Origin: Amycolatopsis australiensis
GTDB taxonomy: Bacteria; Actinomycetota; Actinomycetes; Mycobacteriales; Pseudonocardiaceae
Assembly: GCF_900119165.1 (NCBI RefSeq)
Contig: NZ_FPJG01000006.1
Span: 1,922,001 to 1,986,000 of the forward strand
Direction: 5' to 3'
Length of the DNA stretch: 64,000 bases
Positions 36,529 to 43,908 of the stretch are shown in pieces; within the stretch, counting starts at the first letter, position 1; each line of letters begins with the position of its first letter. A program made the position numbers and the translations under genes. Under the pieces are notes generated by a model that saw only the letters and a list, made by a program, of their open reading frames with translations, was not told the DNA's origin and did not search any database.

Positions 36529-37347
36529 ATGACACGCTTCCGCTTCGGCATCGTCGCCGGTTATGCGCCCGACCTCACCGCGTGGACCGCCCAGGCCCGG
36601 CGGGTCGAGGCCCTCGGCTACGACACCCTGCTCGCCACCGATCCCGTCGGGCAGGCCGATCCCTTCGTCCTCCTCGGGGCCGCGGCCGCGGTCACCGAGC
36701 GGCTGCGGCTCGGCACCTTCGTCCTCGCCGATCCCTTCCGGGACGCCGGATCGCTCGCCTGGCAGGCCCGGACGCTGCACCAGCAGACCCACGGGCGGTT
36801 CGAACTCGGGCTGGGCGTCGGACGGCCCGGCGCCGAAGCCCACGCGCGGGCGCTCGGCCGGGAATTCCCCGGACCGGGTGAGCGGATCACACGGATGGCC
36901 CAGACGATCGCGTTCCTGAAGCGGGACGCCGACCGGCCGCGGCTGGTTCTCGCCGGCGGCGGGCCGAAAATGCTGGCGCTCGCCGCGCAAGAAGCCGACA
37001 CCGTCACGTTCACCTGGGCGCCGAAGACCACCGAAGCCGCCGCGGAGTCCATTGTGGATCGATTCCGTGAACTCGCCGGTACGCGGCTGCCCGGGATCGA
37101 GCTCGGGCTGAACCTCATGGCGGTCGGGGCGGAACCGTCGCCCGGGATCGCCCGGTGGGCCGGTGCCGACGTGCCCGGACTCGCCGCCGCCGGTGCCGTC
37201 ACCGTGCTGCCCGCCGATCCGGGCGAAGCCGCGGAAAGGCTTCTCCGGTGGCGGGAACGGTGGGGGATTTCCTACGTCACCATCAACTCCGGCTACGCGG
37301 AACCGTTCGCCGCGATCGCCGCCGAGGTGCGCAAGGCAGGTGGGTGA
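36529..37347 (+). CDS. LLM-class F420-dependent oxidoreductase
   Basis: A 272-residue TIM-barrel protein of the luciferase-like monooxygenase superfamily. RRVEALGYDTLLATDPVGQ near residues 24-42 and RFELGLGVGRPGAEAHA near 92-108 are typical of the F420-dependent branch in actinobacteria. The C-terminal YVTINSGYAEPFAAIAAEVR closes the barrel. An ATG nine bases upstream (36520) is also possible; neither has a clear Shine-Dalgarno. It stands alone; the substrate is not predictable. Confidence 0.83.
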   Translation: MTRFRFGIVAGYAPDLTAWTAQARRVEALGYDTLLATDPVGQADPFVLLGAAAAVTERLRLGTFVLADPFRDAGSLAWQARTLHQQTHGRFELGLGVGRPGAEAHARALGREFPGPGERITRMAQTIAFLKRDADRPRLVLAGGGPKMLALAAQEADTVTFTWAPKTTEAAAESIVDRFRELAGTRLPGIELGLNLMAVGAEPSPGIARWAGADVPGLAAAGAVTVLPADPGEAAERLLRWRERWGISYVTINSGYAEPFAAIAAEVRKAGG

Positions 37348-37419
37348 GGGCCCTTCCGATCTTGCCGGGTGGCGCCTACGCTCCAATGTTCGTATTCGGG
37401 AGTGCTTCGGAGCGTTGTG

Positions 37420-37764
37420 ATGACCGGTCAGCGAACACGCACCATCGACCGGGGGGAACAGGCGGAGCTGAGCCGGCTGCTGGCCGCCGGGCCGTTCGAC
37501 GTCGCCCTGCGGGCGGCGATCCGGGCCCGCGGTCTCGGGCTCGACCGGATCCGCTATCGCTTGCGCGGCAGGGGAACCACGGTCAGCCTGGCCACGCTCA
37601 GCCACTGGCAGTCCGGGCGGTGCCGTCCGGAGCGGCCGGAATCGTTGGAGGCGCTGCGGAATCTCGAGGACATCCTGAACGTGCCGGACGGCTCGCTCAG
37701 CAAGCTCCTCGGCCCGCCCCGCGGCAGAGCCCGGTTCCACGTCCAGGCCCCGCCGCTCAACTGA
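37420..37764 (+). CDS. Short helix-turn-helix protein (N-terminal domain only)
   Basis: A 114-residue protein, almost wholly a DNA-binding-like domain: AIRARGLGLDRIRYRLRGRG then VSLATLSHWQSGRCRPERP near residues 42-84, followed by ALRNLEDILNVPDGSLSKLLG. I recall the same domain as the N-terminus of longer (about 250-300 residue) XRE-like proteins in Streptomyces and relatives. Here a stop follows directly after RGRARFHVQAPPLN, so it is a stand-alone or truncated version. The ATG at 37420 has GGAG at suitable distance. It is followed after 32 bases by an alcohol dehydrogenase gene in the same direction. Confidence 0.7.
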   Translation: MTGQRTRTIDRGEQAELSRLLAAGPFDVALRAAIRARGLGLDRIRYRLRGRGTTVSLATLSHWQSGRCRPERPESLEALRNLEDILNVPDGSLSKLLGPPRGRARFHVQAPPLN

Positions 37765-37796
37765 GGGAGCCCGCCGGGCCCGCGTAGGCTCGCGCC

Positions 37797-38855
37797 ATGC
37801 GTGCTGTCGTGATGGAGGAGTTCTGCGTCCCGCCGGTGGTGCGGGACGTGCCGGAACCGGTGGCGCCGCCGGGTGGCGCGGTGATCGAGGTCGACGCCAC
37901 CGGGGTGTGCCGCAGTGACTGGCACACCTGGCAGGGCCACGATCCCGGGGTACGCCTCCCGCACGTCGCCGGGCACGAGCTGGCCGGCCGGATCGTCGCG
38001 CTCGGCGACGGCGTCCGCGGCTGGGCGCCCGGCGCCCGCGTCACCGTGCCGTTCGTCTGCGCCTGCGGGACGTGCGCCCAGTGCGCCCGCGGCGACCAGC
38101 AGATCTGCGACCGCGAGTTCCAGCCCGGCGCCACACACTGGGGTTCCTTCGCCGAGCGCGTCGCGATCGCGCACGCCGAGACGAACCTGGTCGCGCTGCC
38201 GGACTGGCTCGGCGCCGCCGAGGCGGCCGCGCTCGGCTGCCGGTTCGGCACGGCGTTCCGCGCGGTGCTGCGGCAGGGCCGGGTCACCGCGGGCCAGTGG
38301 GTTTCGGTGTACGGCTGCGGCGGCGTCGGGATTTCCGCGGTGCTGCTCGCGGTCGCCGCGGGCGCGAAGGTGGTCGCCGTCGACGTCTCGCCGTCCGCGC
38401 TGGAGCTCGCGGCGAAGTCGGGTGCCACCGTCACCGTCGACTCCTCGGCGTTCGACGGCCCGGACGCCGTCGCCGCGCACGTGCGCGAGCTGACCGGCGG
38501 CGGCACGCACGTCTCGCTCGACTGCCTCGGCTCGCCGTCGACCTGCGCGGCGTCGGTGGGCAGCCTCCGCAAGCGCGGCCGGCACGTCCAGGCCGGGCTG
38601 ATGCCGCCGGCGCAGGGCGTCGCGCCGATCCCGATGCACCGGGTCGTCGGCGGCGAGCTGGAGCTGGTCGGGATCCACGGGCTCCAGGCGCACGAGTACC
38701 CGGAACTGCTGCGGGTCGTCGAGACAGCCGGGATCGACCTCGCCGCGTTGATCGGACGGCGGATCGGGCTCGACGACGTGCCGGCCGCGCTGGCCGCGAT
38801 GAACGACCCGGTGCCGGCCCGCGCGGGCGTCACCGTGGTGACGTTTCGTGACTGA
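37797..38855 (+). CDS. Zinc-dependent alcohol dehydrogenase
   Basis: A 352-residue medium-chain dehydrogenase. GVCRSDWHTWQGHDP near residues 37-51 holds the catalytic-zinc Cys; GHELAGRIVALGDGV follows; structural-zinc cysteines are in CACGTCAQCARGDQQIC near 91-107; the Rossmann motif is VYGCGGVGISAVLLAVAAGAK split near 172-190. It belongs to the general Zn-ADH (Tdh/GutB-like) group. It could share a transcript with the upstream HTH gene. Substrate is not assignable. Confidence 0.9.
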   Translation: MRAVVMEEFCVPPVVRDVPEPVAPPGGAVIEVDATGVCRSDWHTWQGHDPGVRLPHVAGHELAGRIVALGDGVRGWAPGARVTVPFVCACGTCAQCARGDQQICDREFQPGATHWGSFAERVAIAHAETNLVALPDWLGAAEAAALGCRFGTAFRAVLRQGRVTAGQWVSVYGCGGVGISAVLLAVAAGAKVVAVDVSPSALELAAKSGATVTVDSSAFDGPDAVAAHVRELTGGGTHVSLDCLGSPSTCAASVGSLRKRGRHVQAGLMPPAQGVAPIPMHRVVGGELELVGIHGLQAHEYPELLRVVETAGIDLAALIGRRIGLDDVPAALAAMNDPVPARAGVTVVTFRD

Positions 38856-38936
38856 TCCGCGGCGGCGGGGTCAAGTGACCCGTTCGTAGCTGATCCACGC
38901 TGGCTTGTGACATTCAGGTGTGAGAACGTCTATCCC

Positions 38937-39104
38937 ATGGTGGCCCAGCGCGAGGGGATTCGGCCGCAGGGACGCCCCGCTGGTCTGTTCGGGCGTCTCC
39001 TGTGGCCGCTCGCCTCCGCCGGTGTCACGTTCCGCGGTCAGCGGATCGTGCCGGCCGTGCTCACCGGCCGTGTCCGCCGGGAGTCTCAGGCACAATCGAG
39101 GTGA
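38937..39104 (+). CDS. Possible 55-residue ORF overlapping alkB
   Basis: An ATG at 38937 opens a 55-codon frame (MVAQREGIRPQGRPAGLFGR at the start) that stops with TGA at 39102-39104. Its last base is the first base of the alkB ATG, a TGATG arrangement typical of coupled genes. GLFGRLLWPLAS resembles the N-terminus of small SAM-dependent methyltransferases, so this may be a truncated remnant rather than a functional peptide. The ribosome binding site is weak. Confidence 0.3.
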   Translation: MVAQREGIRPQGRPAGLFGRLLWPLASAGVTFRGQRIVPAVLTGRVRRESQAQSR

Positions 39105-39730
39105 TGGACGCCCTCCTGCCGCGCCCGCGCGCCGAACTCGCGCCCGGCGCCGTGCACGTGCCCGACTGGCTCGGCCTGGACGAACAGCGCGAGCTGGTCG
39201 CGGCCTGCCGCGGCTGGTCCGGTTACCGCCGCACCCGGCTGCCCAACGGCGGCGTGATGTCGGTGAAGTCCGTCTGCCTCGGCTGGCACTGGTACCCGTA
39301 CGGCTATTCGCGCACGACCGGCGACGGAACGCCGGTGCACCCGTTCCCCGACTGGCTCGGCGACCTCGGCCGCCGCGCGCTGGCGGACGCGTACGGCGAG
39401 CCGTCCGACGGCTACGCCCCGGACATCGCGCTGGTCAACTTCTACGACGCCACCGCGAAGATGGGCCAGCACCAGGACAAGGACGAACGCAGCCTGGCGC
39501 CGGTGGTCTCCTTCAGCCTCGGCGACGCGTGCGTGTTCCGCTTCGGCAACACCGAGACGCGCGGGAAGCCGTACACGGATGTCGAACTCCGCTCGGGTGA
39601 CGTCTTCGTGTTCGGCGGTCCCTCGCGGCTGGCCTACCACGGCGTGCCGAAGACGCTGCCGGGCACGGCGGACCCGGCGCTCGGCCTGACCGGGCGGCTG
39701 AACATCACGCTGCGGGTGTCCGGCCTCTAG
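39104..39730 (+). CDS. alkB: Alpha-ketoglutarate-dependent dioxygenase AlkB
   Basis: A 208-residue Fe(II)/2-oxoglutarate dioxygenase that repairs alkylated bases (1-methyladenine, 3-methylcytosine) by oxidative demethylation. The iron ligands are His123 and Asp125 in MGQHQDKDE and His179 in LAYHGVPK; RLNITLRVS at the C-terminus has the two Arg that hold 2-oxoglutarate. LVNFYDATAKMG is the AlkB substrate-loop motif. The start is ATG 39104, with GTG three bases upstream as alternative. Its stop overlaps that of the convergent ArsR-type gene (CTAG). Confidence 0.93.
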   Translation: MDALLPRPRAELAPGAVHVPDWLGLDEQRELVAACRGWSGYRRTRLPNGGVMSVKSVCLGWHWYPYGYSRTTGDGTPVHPFPDWLGDLGRRALADAYGEPSDGYAPDIALVNFYDATAKMGQHQDKDERSLAPVVSFSLGDACVFRFGNTETRGKPYTDVELRSGDVFVFGGPSRLAYHGVPKTLPGTADPALGLTGRLNITLRVSGL

Positions 39731-40305
39731 TCCGGTGTGGACTCTTCCTCGGGCACGACGATGAGCCGGACGGCCACCGCGCGCGAGCCCTCGGGATGCT
39801 GCCCCGGCTCGGTGACGTACTTCCACACCAGGTTCTGGTACTCCTCCACGAACGATTCGACCTGCTCTTTCGTGAGGTACAGGCCCGAGCGGTAGATCTG
39901 GTTCCAGCCCTCGGCGCGGTCGTAGCCCGCGTAGGCGCGGGTGACCAGGCCGAGGTCGTGGCTCATCTTGAGCGCGCCGAGCTGCATCGCGGCTTCGCGC
40001 TCGTCCGGCGTCAGCTCCAGGCCGGGCGGCGTGTAGATGTCCTTCGCGCGCGATCGCCACCAGCGCTCGCGGCCGTCGCCGCGCTCTTCGATCTCTTCGA
40101 TCAGCTCCAGATCGGCCAGCTTGCGCAGGTGGTAGCTGGTCGTCCCGGTGCTCTCGCCGAGGGCCTTGGCGACGCCCGTCGAGTTCGCTTCGCCGTGTTT
40201 GCCCAGGTAGGCCAGGATGTCGCGGCGCACCGGGTTGGCCAGTGCCTTGTAGAAGGCTTTCAGGTCCGCGCCGGTGAGGACGCGTTTCTCGGGACGTTCC
40301 ACCAT
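39727..40305 (-). CDS. ArsR-type winged-helix regulator
   Basis: A 192-residue transcriptional regulator. The N-terminal wHTH (residues about 14-80) has ALANPVRRDILAYLGKHGE and STGTTSYHLRKLADLELIEE, the ArsR recognition helix, then a charged wing. The C-terminal half (DEREAAMQLGALKMSHDLGL and onward) is a helical extension seen in actinobacterial HTH_20-type regulators; no metal-binding Cys cluster is present. It is divergent from two small membrane protein genes across a gap with a CAGAGA/TCTCTG repeat. Confidence 0.83.
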   Translation of the reverse strand: MVERPEKRVLTGADLKAFYKALANPVRRDILAYLGKHGEANSTGVAKALGESTGTTSYHLRKLADLELIEEIEERGDGRERWWRSRAKDIYTPPGLELTPDEREAAMQLGALKMSHDLGLVTRAYAGYDRAEGWNQIYRSGLYLTKEQVESFVEEYQNLVWKYVTEPGQHPEGSRAVAVRLIVVPEEESTPD

Positions 40306-40320
40306 GCCGGCAGCGTACTA

Positions 40321-40346
40321 CAGAGACTGTTTGCAAAGAATCTCTG
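40321..40346. promoter_or_regulatory. Operator candidate of the ArsR-type regulator
   Basis: CAGAGA (40321-40326) and TCTCTG (40341-40346) are perfect arms around an AT-rich 14-base centre (ctgtttgcaaagaa) in the 78-base gap between the ArsR-type gene and the divergent membrane protein gene. Position and symmetry suit a site controlling both. Confidence 0.5.
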
Positions 40347-40383
40347 CAGTCGGCTACCGTGGTCGGGGAGATCGGGGGTTGCC

Positions 40384-40731
40384 ATGAAGAAGCTGTTTTG
40401 GGCGGCGGGGCTGGCGCTGCTGCCGTGGATCGCGGTACTGGGGATGACATTGCCGGACGTCGTGGCGGCGCAGCACTGGCGCCTGGCCTGGACGGGCTTG
40501 GACGCGGCGGAGGCGCTCGGCTTGCTGCTCACGGCGTGGCTGCTCGGCCGCGGCGACACCCGCACGCCGCTGGTCGCGACGGCCACGGCGACGCTGCTGC
40601 TGGCCGACGCCTGGCTGGACGTCGTGACGGCCGGCGACGACGTCGTGTTTTCGCTGCTCCTGGCCGGGCTCGAGGTGCCGCTGGCGCTCGCGTGCCTGAC
40701 GGTGGCGGTCCCGCGGCCGGCTCATGTCTGA
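40384..40731 (+). CDS. Small four-helix membrane protein
   Basis: A 115-residue hydrophobic protein with likely helices near residues 5-25 (WAAGLALLPWIAVLGM), 38-55 (LDAAEALGLLLTAWLL), 62-80 (LVATATATLLLADAWLDVV) and 88-108 (SLLLAGLEVPLALACLTVAV). I do not recognise a named family. It is divergent from an ArsR-type regulator and its end overlaps the next small gene by eight bases, so the two are co-expressed and probably form a regulated membrane pair. Confidence 0.75.
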   Translation: MKKLFWAAGLALLPWIAVLGMTLPDVVAAQHWRLAWTGLDAAEALGLLLTAWLLGRGDTRTPLVATATATLLLADAWLDVVTAGDDVVFSLLLAGLEVPLALACLTVAVPRPAHV

Positions 40732-40897
40732 GCTGGACGCGCGGCTGCGCGACGAGATCGACGACCAGGTCGCGGAGGCCTTGGACGCCTACCTCGCCGA
40801 CCGGGGAGCCGTGCGGGGCAGGCGCACGTGGCCGCTGTGGCTGGCGATCGTCCTCACGAACGTGGTCTGGCTGGTCGTGAGTGTGAAACAGGGTTAG
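40724..40897 (+). CDS. 57-residue single-helix membrane protein
   Basis: The ATG at 40724, inside the end of the preceding gene, opens 57 codons ending with TAG at 40895-40897. The N-terminal half is acidic and helical (SELDARLRDEIDDQVAEALD); a basic RGRRT turn follows; then WPLWLAIVLTNVVWLVVSV is one membrane helix, and the protein ends VKQG. It overlaps its partner by 8 bases. Its last five codons lie in a 36-nt perfect palindrome. The coding pattern (charged helix, positive-inside turn, helix) is convincing for such a short gene. Function unknown. Confidence 0.65.
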   Translation: MSELDARLRDEIDDQVAEALDAYLADRGAVRGRRTWPLWLAIVLTNVVWLVVSVKQG

Positions 40898-40914
40898 AAC
40901 CCTGTTTCACACTC
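40879..40914. terminator. 36-nt near-perfect palindrome holding two stop codons
   Basis: GAGTGTGAAACAGGGTT (40879-40895) and its exact complement (40898-40914) surround a 2-base centre. The plus-strand small gene stops at 40895-40897 and the minus-strand pxpC gene stops at 40907-40909, both inside. As RNA it forms a 16-17 bp stem from either strand and should terminate both genes. Confidence 0.8.
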
Positions 40915-41746
40915 CCGACCGGCGGAAGCGGAGAGTCTGGCCGGGGCGCAGCTGGGCCGCGAGGTCGAGGTCGTCCTCCTCGACGACCGCGATCACCGGG
41001 TAGCCGCCCGTCGTCGGGGAGTCCGCGTGGAACAGGATCGGCCGGCCCGACGGCGGCACCTGCACCGATCCCGGCACGCACGCCTCCGACGGCAGCTCGT
41101 CGTGACGCAGCCGGGTCAGTGCCGGGCCGGTCAGCCGGATGCCGACGCGATCGGAGTCCGCCGACACCGTGTACACAGTGGACAGCAGATCGTCCGGTGA
41201 CGCGAACCAGTCGCGTCGCGGACCCGGCGTCACGCGCAGGACCGGCGCATCGGGCAACGGCGCCCGGGGCGCCAGGTCCACGGCGGGGAAGGCCCGCGGG
41301 GGCGGACCGACCGGCAGCAGCATCCCGGCGGCCAGCGGCGGCGGGCCGAGCCTGCCCAGCGTGTCCGTCGCCCGGGAACCGAGCACCGGGGGCACGTCGA
41401 TCCCGCCGCGCACCGCGACGTAACACCGCAGTCCGGCGGTGGCCGTGCCCAGCACCAGCTCGTCGCCCGGCCACAGCGTGACCGGCGCGTTCATCCCGCC
41501 GGGCGACACCGGGCACGGCGCGCCGGTGACCGCCACCGTCGTGAGGCCGGAAGCCCGCAGCACGAGCCCGCCGAGCGTGACCTCCAGGGCCGCCGCGTCC
41601 GCCGGGTTGCCGACGAGCCGGTTCGCCAGCCGGAACGACGAGCGGTCCGCGGCGCCGGACCGGCCGACGCCGAGCGCCGCGTGCCCGGGACGGCCGAGGT
41701 CCTGCACGGTCGTCGAGAAGCCCGGCCGCACGACTTCGAGCTTCAC
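40907..41746 (-). CDS. pxpC: 5-oxoprolinase subunit PxpC
   Basis: A 279-residue protein of the biotin-dependent carboxyltransferase/allophanate-hydrolase-2 fold. LEVVRPGFSTTVQDLGRPGH at the N-terminus is the family hallmark. GAADRSSFRLANRLVGN near residues 32-48 and SADSDRVGIRLTGPALTR near 205-222 are also typical. With PxpA and PxpB it forms the bacterial ATP-dependent 5-oxoprolinase converting 5-oxoproline to glutamate. The GTG at 41746 overlaps the pxpB stop (GTGA). Confidence 0.92.
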   Translation of the reverse strand: MKLEVVRPGFSTTVQDLGRPGHAALGVGRSGAADRSSFRLANRLVGNPADAAALEVTLGGLVLRASGLTTVAVTGAPCPVSPGGMNAPVTLWPGDELVLGTATAGLRCYVAVRGGIDVPPVLGSRATDTLGRLGPPPLAAGMLLPVGPPPRAFPAVDLAPRAPLPDAPVLRVTPGPRRDWFASPDDLLSTVYTVSADSDRVGIRLTGPALTRLRHDELPSEACVPGSVQVPPSGRPILFHADSPTTGGYPVIAVVEEDDLDLAAQLRPGQTLRFRRSGV

Positions 41747-42354
41747 GACGGCACCGCCTCGAAGCGCACCCGCGTGCCGGGCGGGAGCAGGTTCGGCGGG
41801 TCGCGTTCGACGTCCCACACCGGCACGTCCGTGCGGCCGAGCAGCCGCCAGCCGCCCGGCGACGCGCTCGGGTAGACCGCGCTGTACTCCCCGGCGATCG
41901 CCACCGAGCCCGCCGGGATGCGGGTCCGCGGAGTGGCACGCCGTCCGACGTGCAGCGCCGGGTCCAGGCCGGACAGATACGCGAACCCGGGCGCGAAGCC
42001 GCAGAACGCCGAGACGTACGCGCCCGCCGTGTGACGCTCCACCAGCGAAGTGACGCTGAGGCCCGTCTCGGCCGCGACGTCGGCCAGGTCCTCGCCGTCG
42101 TACACCACCGGGATCACCACCTCGCCCGCCGCCGCCACCGCACTGTCCACAGGGGACACCCGGCGCAGCACCGCGCCCAGCCGGTCCGCGTCCGTCACCG
42201 CGGGGTCGAACCGGACCAGCAGCGTGCGGGCCGCCGGGACCAGCTCCTCGATCCCGTCCACCGCCAACCGCGTCAGAGCCGCCTGGAAGCCCAGCACGTC
42301 GTCGCTCTCCACGAGGACCGCGCGCCGCCCGCACGGCAGCAGCCGGACGGTCAT
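41743..42354 (-). CDS. pxpB: 5-oxoprolinase subunit PxpB
   Basis: A 203-residue KipI/allophanate-hydrolase-subunit-1 fold protein. VVYDGEDLADVAAETGLS near residues 102-119 and SAFCGFAPGFAYLSGLDP near 132-149 are the conserved blocks, followed by RTRIPAGSVAIAGEYSAVYP. It pairs with PxpC. It overlaps pxpA by four bases (ATGA) and pxpC by four bases, so the three subunits are made in step. Confidence 0.92.
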   Translation of the reverse strand: MTVRLLPCGRRAVLVESDDVLGFQAALTRLAVDGIEELVPAARTLLVRFDPAVTDADRLGAVLRRVSPVDSAVAAAGEVVIPVVYDGEDLADVAAETGLSVTSLVERHTAGAYVSAFCGFAPGFAYLSGLDPALHVGRRATPRTRIPAGSVAIAGEYSAVYPSASPGGWRLLGRTDVPVWDVERDPPNLLPPGTRVRFEAVPS

Positions 42355-43103
42355 CCGGTGAACGCGGCGAGCGGGACGCCCGCGTCGGTCAGCCCGGCGC
42401 GGATCCGGCGGGCCAGCTCCACCGCGCCCGGCGTGTCCCCGTGCACGCACAGGGAGTCCGGCCGCAGGTCGAGCTTGCCGCCGTCCGCGGTCACCACGCC
42501 GCCGCCCGAAGCCATCGTCACCGCGCGCTCGGCCACCGCCGCCGCGTCGTGCAGCACCGCGCCCGGCTGCTTGCGGGACACCAGCCGGCCTTCGGCGGTG
42601 TATGCGCGGTCGGCGAACGCCTCGGCGTACGCCACCACCCCGGCCTTCTCCGCCTCTCGCTGCATTTCCGAGTCCGGCAGGCAGAGCAGCGCGAGCGCCG
42701 GGTCGTACCGGCGCAAGCCGGCGACGACGGCCGCGGCCTGCTCCGGATCGACCGCCGCGGTGTTGTACAGCGCGCCGTGCGGCTTCACGTACGACACGCG
42801 GCTGCCCGCCGCGCGCGCGAACGCGTCGAGCGCGCCGATCTGGTAGAGCACTTCGTCCGCCAGGTCGTCCGGCGCGATGTCGAGCGCGCGCCTGCCGAAG
42901 CCCGCCAGGTCGCGGTAGCCGACGTGCGCGCCGATCGCGACGCCGCGCTCGGCCGCCAGCTCGCACACCCGCCGCATCACCGACGGGTCGCCCGCGTGGA
43001 AGCCGCACGCGACGTTCGCGCTGGTCACGATGTCGAGCATCGCTTCGTCGTCGCCCATCCGCCAGGCGCCGAAACCCTCGCCGAGATCGCTGTTCAGATC
43101 CAT
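42351..43103 (-). CDS. pxpA: 5-oxoprolinase subunit PxpA (LamB/YcsF family)
   Basis: A 250-residue protein starting MDLNSDLGEGFGAWRMGDD, the invariant YcsF start. VTSANVACGFHAGDPSVMRR near 27-46, GAHVGYRDLAGFGRR near 58-72 and YVKPHGALYNTA near 104-115 carry the conserved His and Asp of the active site. It is the hydrolase-type subunit of 5-oxoprolinase. The ATG at 43103 is one base past the stop of the DUF1445 gene, and no other start fits. Confidence 0.93.
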   Translation of the reverse strand: MDLNSDLGEGFGAWRMGDDEAMLDIVTSANVACGFHAGDPSVMRRVCELAAERGVAIGAHVGYRDLAGFGRRALDIAPDDLADEVLYQIGALDAFARAAGSRVSYVKPHGALYNTAAVDPEQAAAVVAGLRRYDPALALLCLPDSEMQREAEKAGVVAYAEAFADRAYTAEGRLVSRKQPGAVLHDAAAVAERAVTMASGGGVVTADGGKLDLRPDSLCVHGDTPGAVELARRIRAGLTDAGVPLAAFTG

Positions 43104-43104
43104 G

Positions 43105-43899
43105 TCAGCCCACCCGGTATTCGCTGTCGTGCCGATCGGTGATGAACATGTACCCCGGCGCGTGGGTGATCGCAAAAGGCGGCCGCGACGCCATCAGCGC
43201 CGCCTGCGGCGTGACCCCGCAGGCCCAGAACACCGGGACGTCGCCCGGCCGCGCGTCGACCGGATCGCCGAAGTCGGGACGCGAAAGGTCCTCGATCCCG
43301 AGCGTACGCGGGTCGCCGATGTGCACGGGAGCGCCGTGCACAGCCGGCATCGCGCGGGTGATGCGGATGGCGTCGTCGACGCGATCCTCCGGGATCTGCC
43401 GCATGGACACCACCATCGGGCCGAACAGCCGCCCGGCGGGCTCGCACTGCCGGTTCGTCACGTACATCGCGACGTTGCGGCCCTGCTCGACGTGCCGCAG
43501 CGGGACGCCCTCGGCGGCCAGCGCCGTCTCGAACGTGAAGCTGCAGCCGATGGAGAAGGCGACCATGTCGCTGCGCCACAGGCCGGTCGCGTCGGACACC
43601 TCACCGGCCAGCACGCCGTTCTGCCAGATCCGGTAACGCGGCAGGTCCGTGCGCAGGTCGGCGCCTTCGGCCAGCCGGGTGGCCGGATCGCCGGGGTCGG
43701 TCACGTCCAGCACCGGGCACGGCTGCGGGTTGCGGGTGCAGAACAGCAGGACGTCGTAGGCCCAGTCCGCGGGGACGGCGATCAGGTTGGTCTGGGTGAA
43801 GCCGCTGGCCCAGCCGGTGGTCGGGTGGGCGGTGCCACGGCGGAACACCTGACGCGCCTGCGCCGGGGTGTACGTCGCCGGCTGGTCGAAAGTCGTCAT
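43105..43899 (-). CDS. DUF1445 protein (putative hydro-lyase / D-glutamate cyclase family)
   Basis: A 264-residue protein of the DUF1445 family. [20 protein letters not shown] near residues 32-51, [19 protein letters not shown] near 120-138, and [20 protein letters not shown] near 223-242 are the conserved regions, with the Cys of WACGVTPQ invariant. A mammalian homologue (DGLUCY) is known to interconvert D-glutamate and 5-oxo-D-proline. Placement directly before pxpABC supports a role in 5-oxoproline or D-glutamate supply. Database names such as 'putative hydro-lyase' rest on little. Confidence 0.88.
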   Translation of the reverse strand: MTTFDQPATYTPAQARQVFRRGTAHPTTGWASGFTQTNLIAVPADWAYDVLLFCTRNPQPCPVLDVTDPGDPATRLAEGADLRTDLPRYRIWQNGVLAGEVSDATGLWRSDMVAFSIGCSFTFETALAAEGVPLRHVEQGRNVAMYVTNRQCEPAGRLFGPMVVSMRQIPEDRVDDAIRITRAMPAVHGAPVHIGDPRTLGIEDLSRPDFGDPVDARPGDVPVFWACGVTPQAALMASRPPFAITHAPGYMFITDRHDSEYRVG

Positions 43900-43908
43900 C
43901 GTTTCCCC

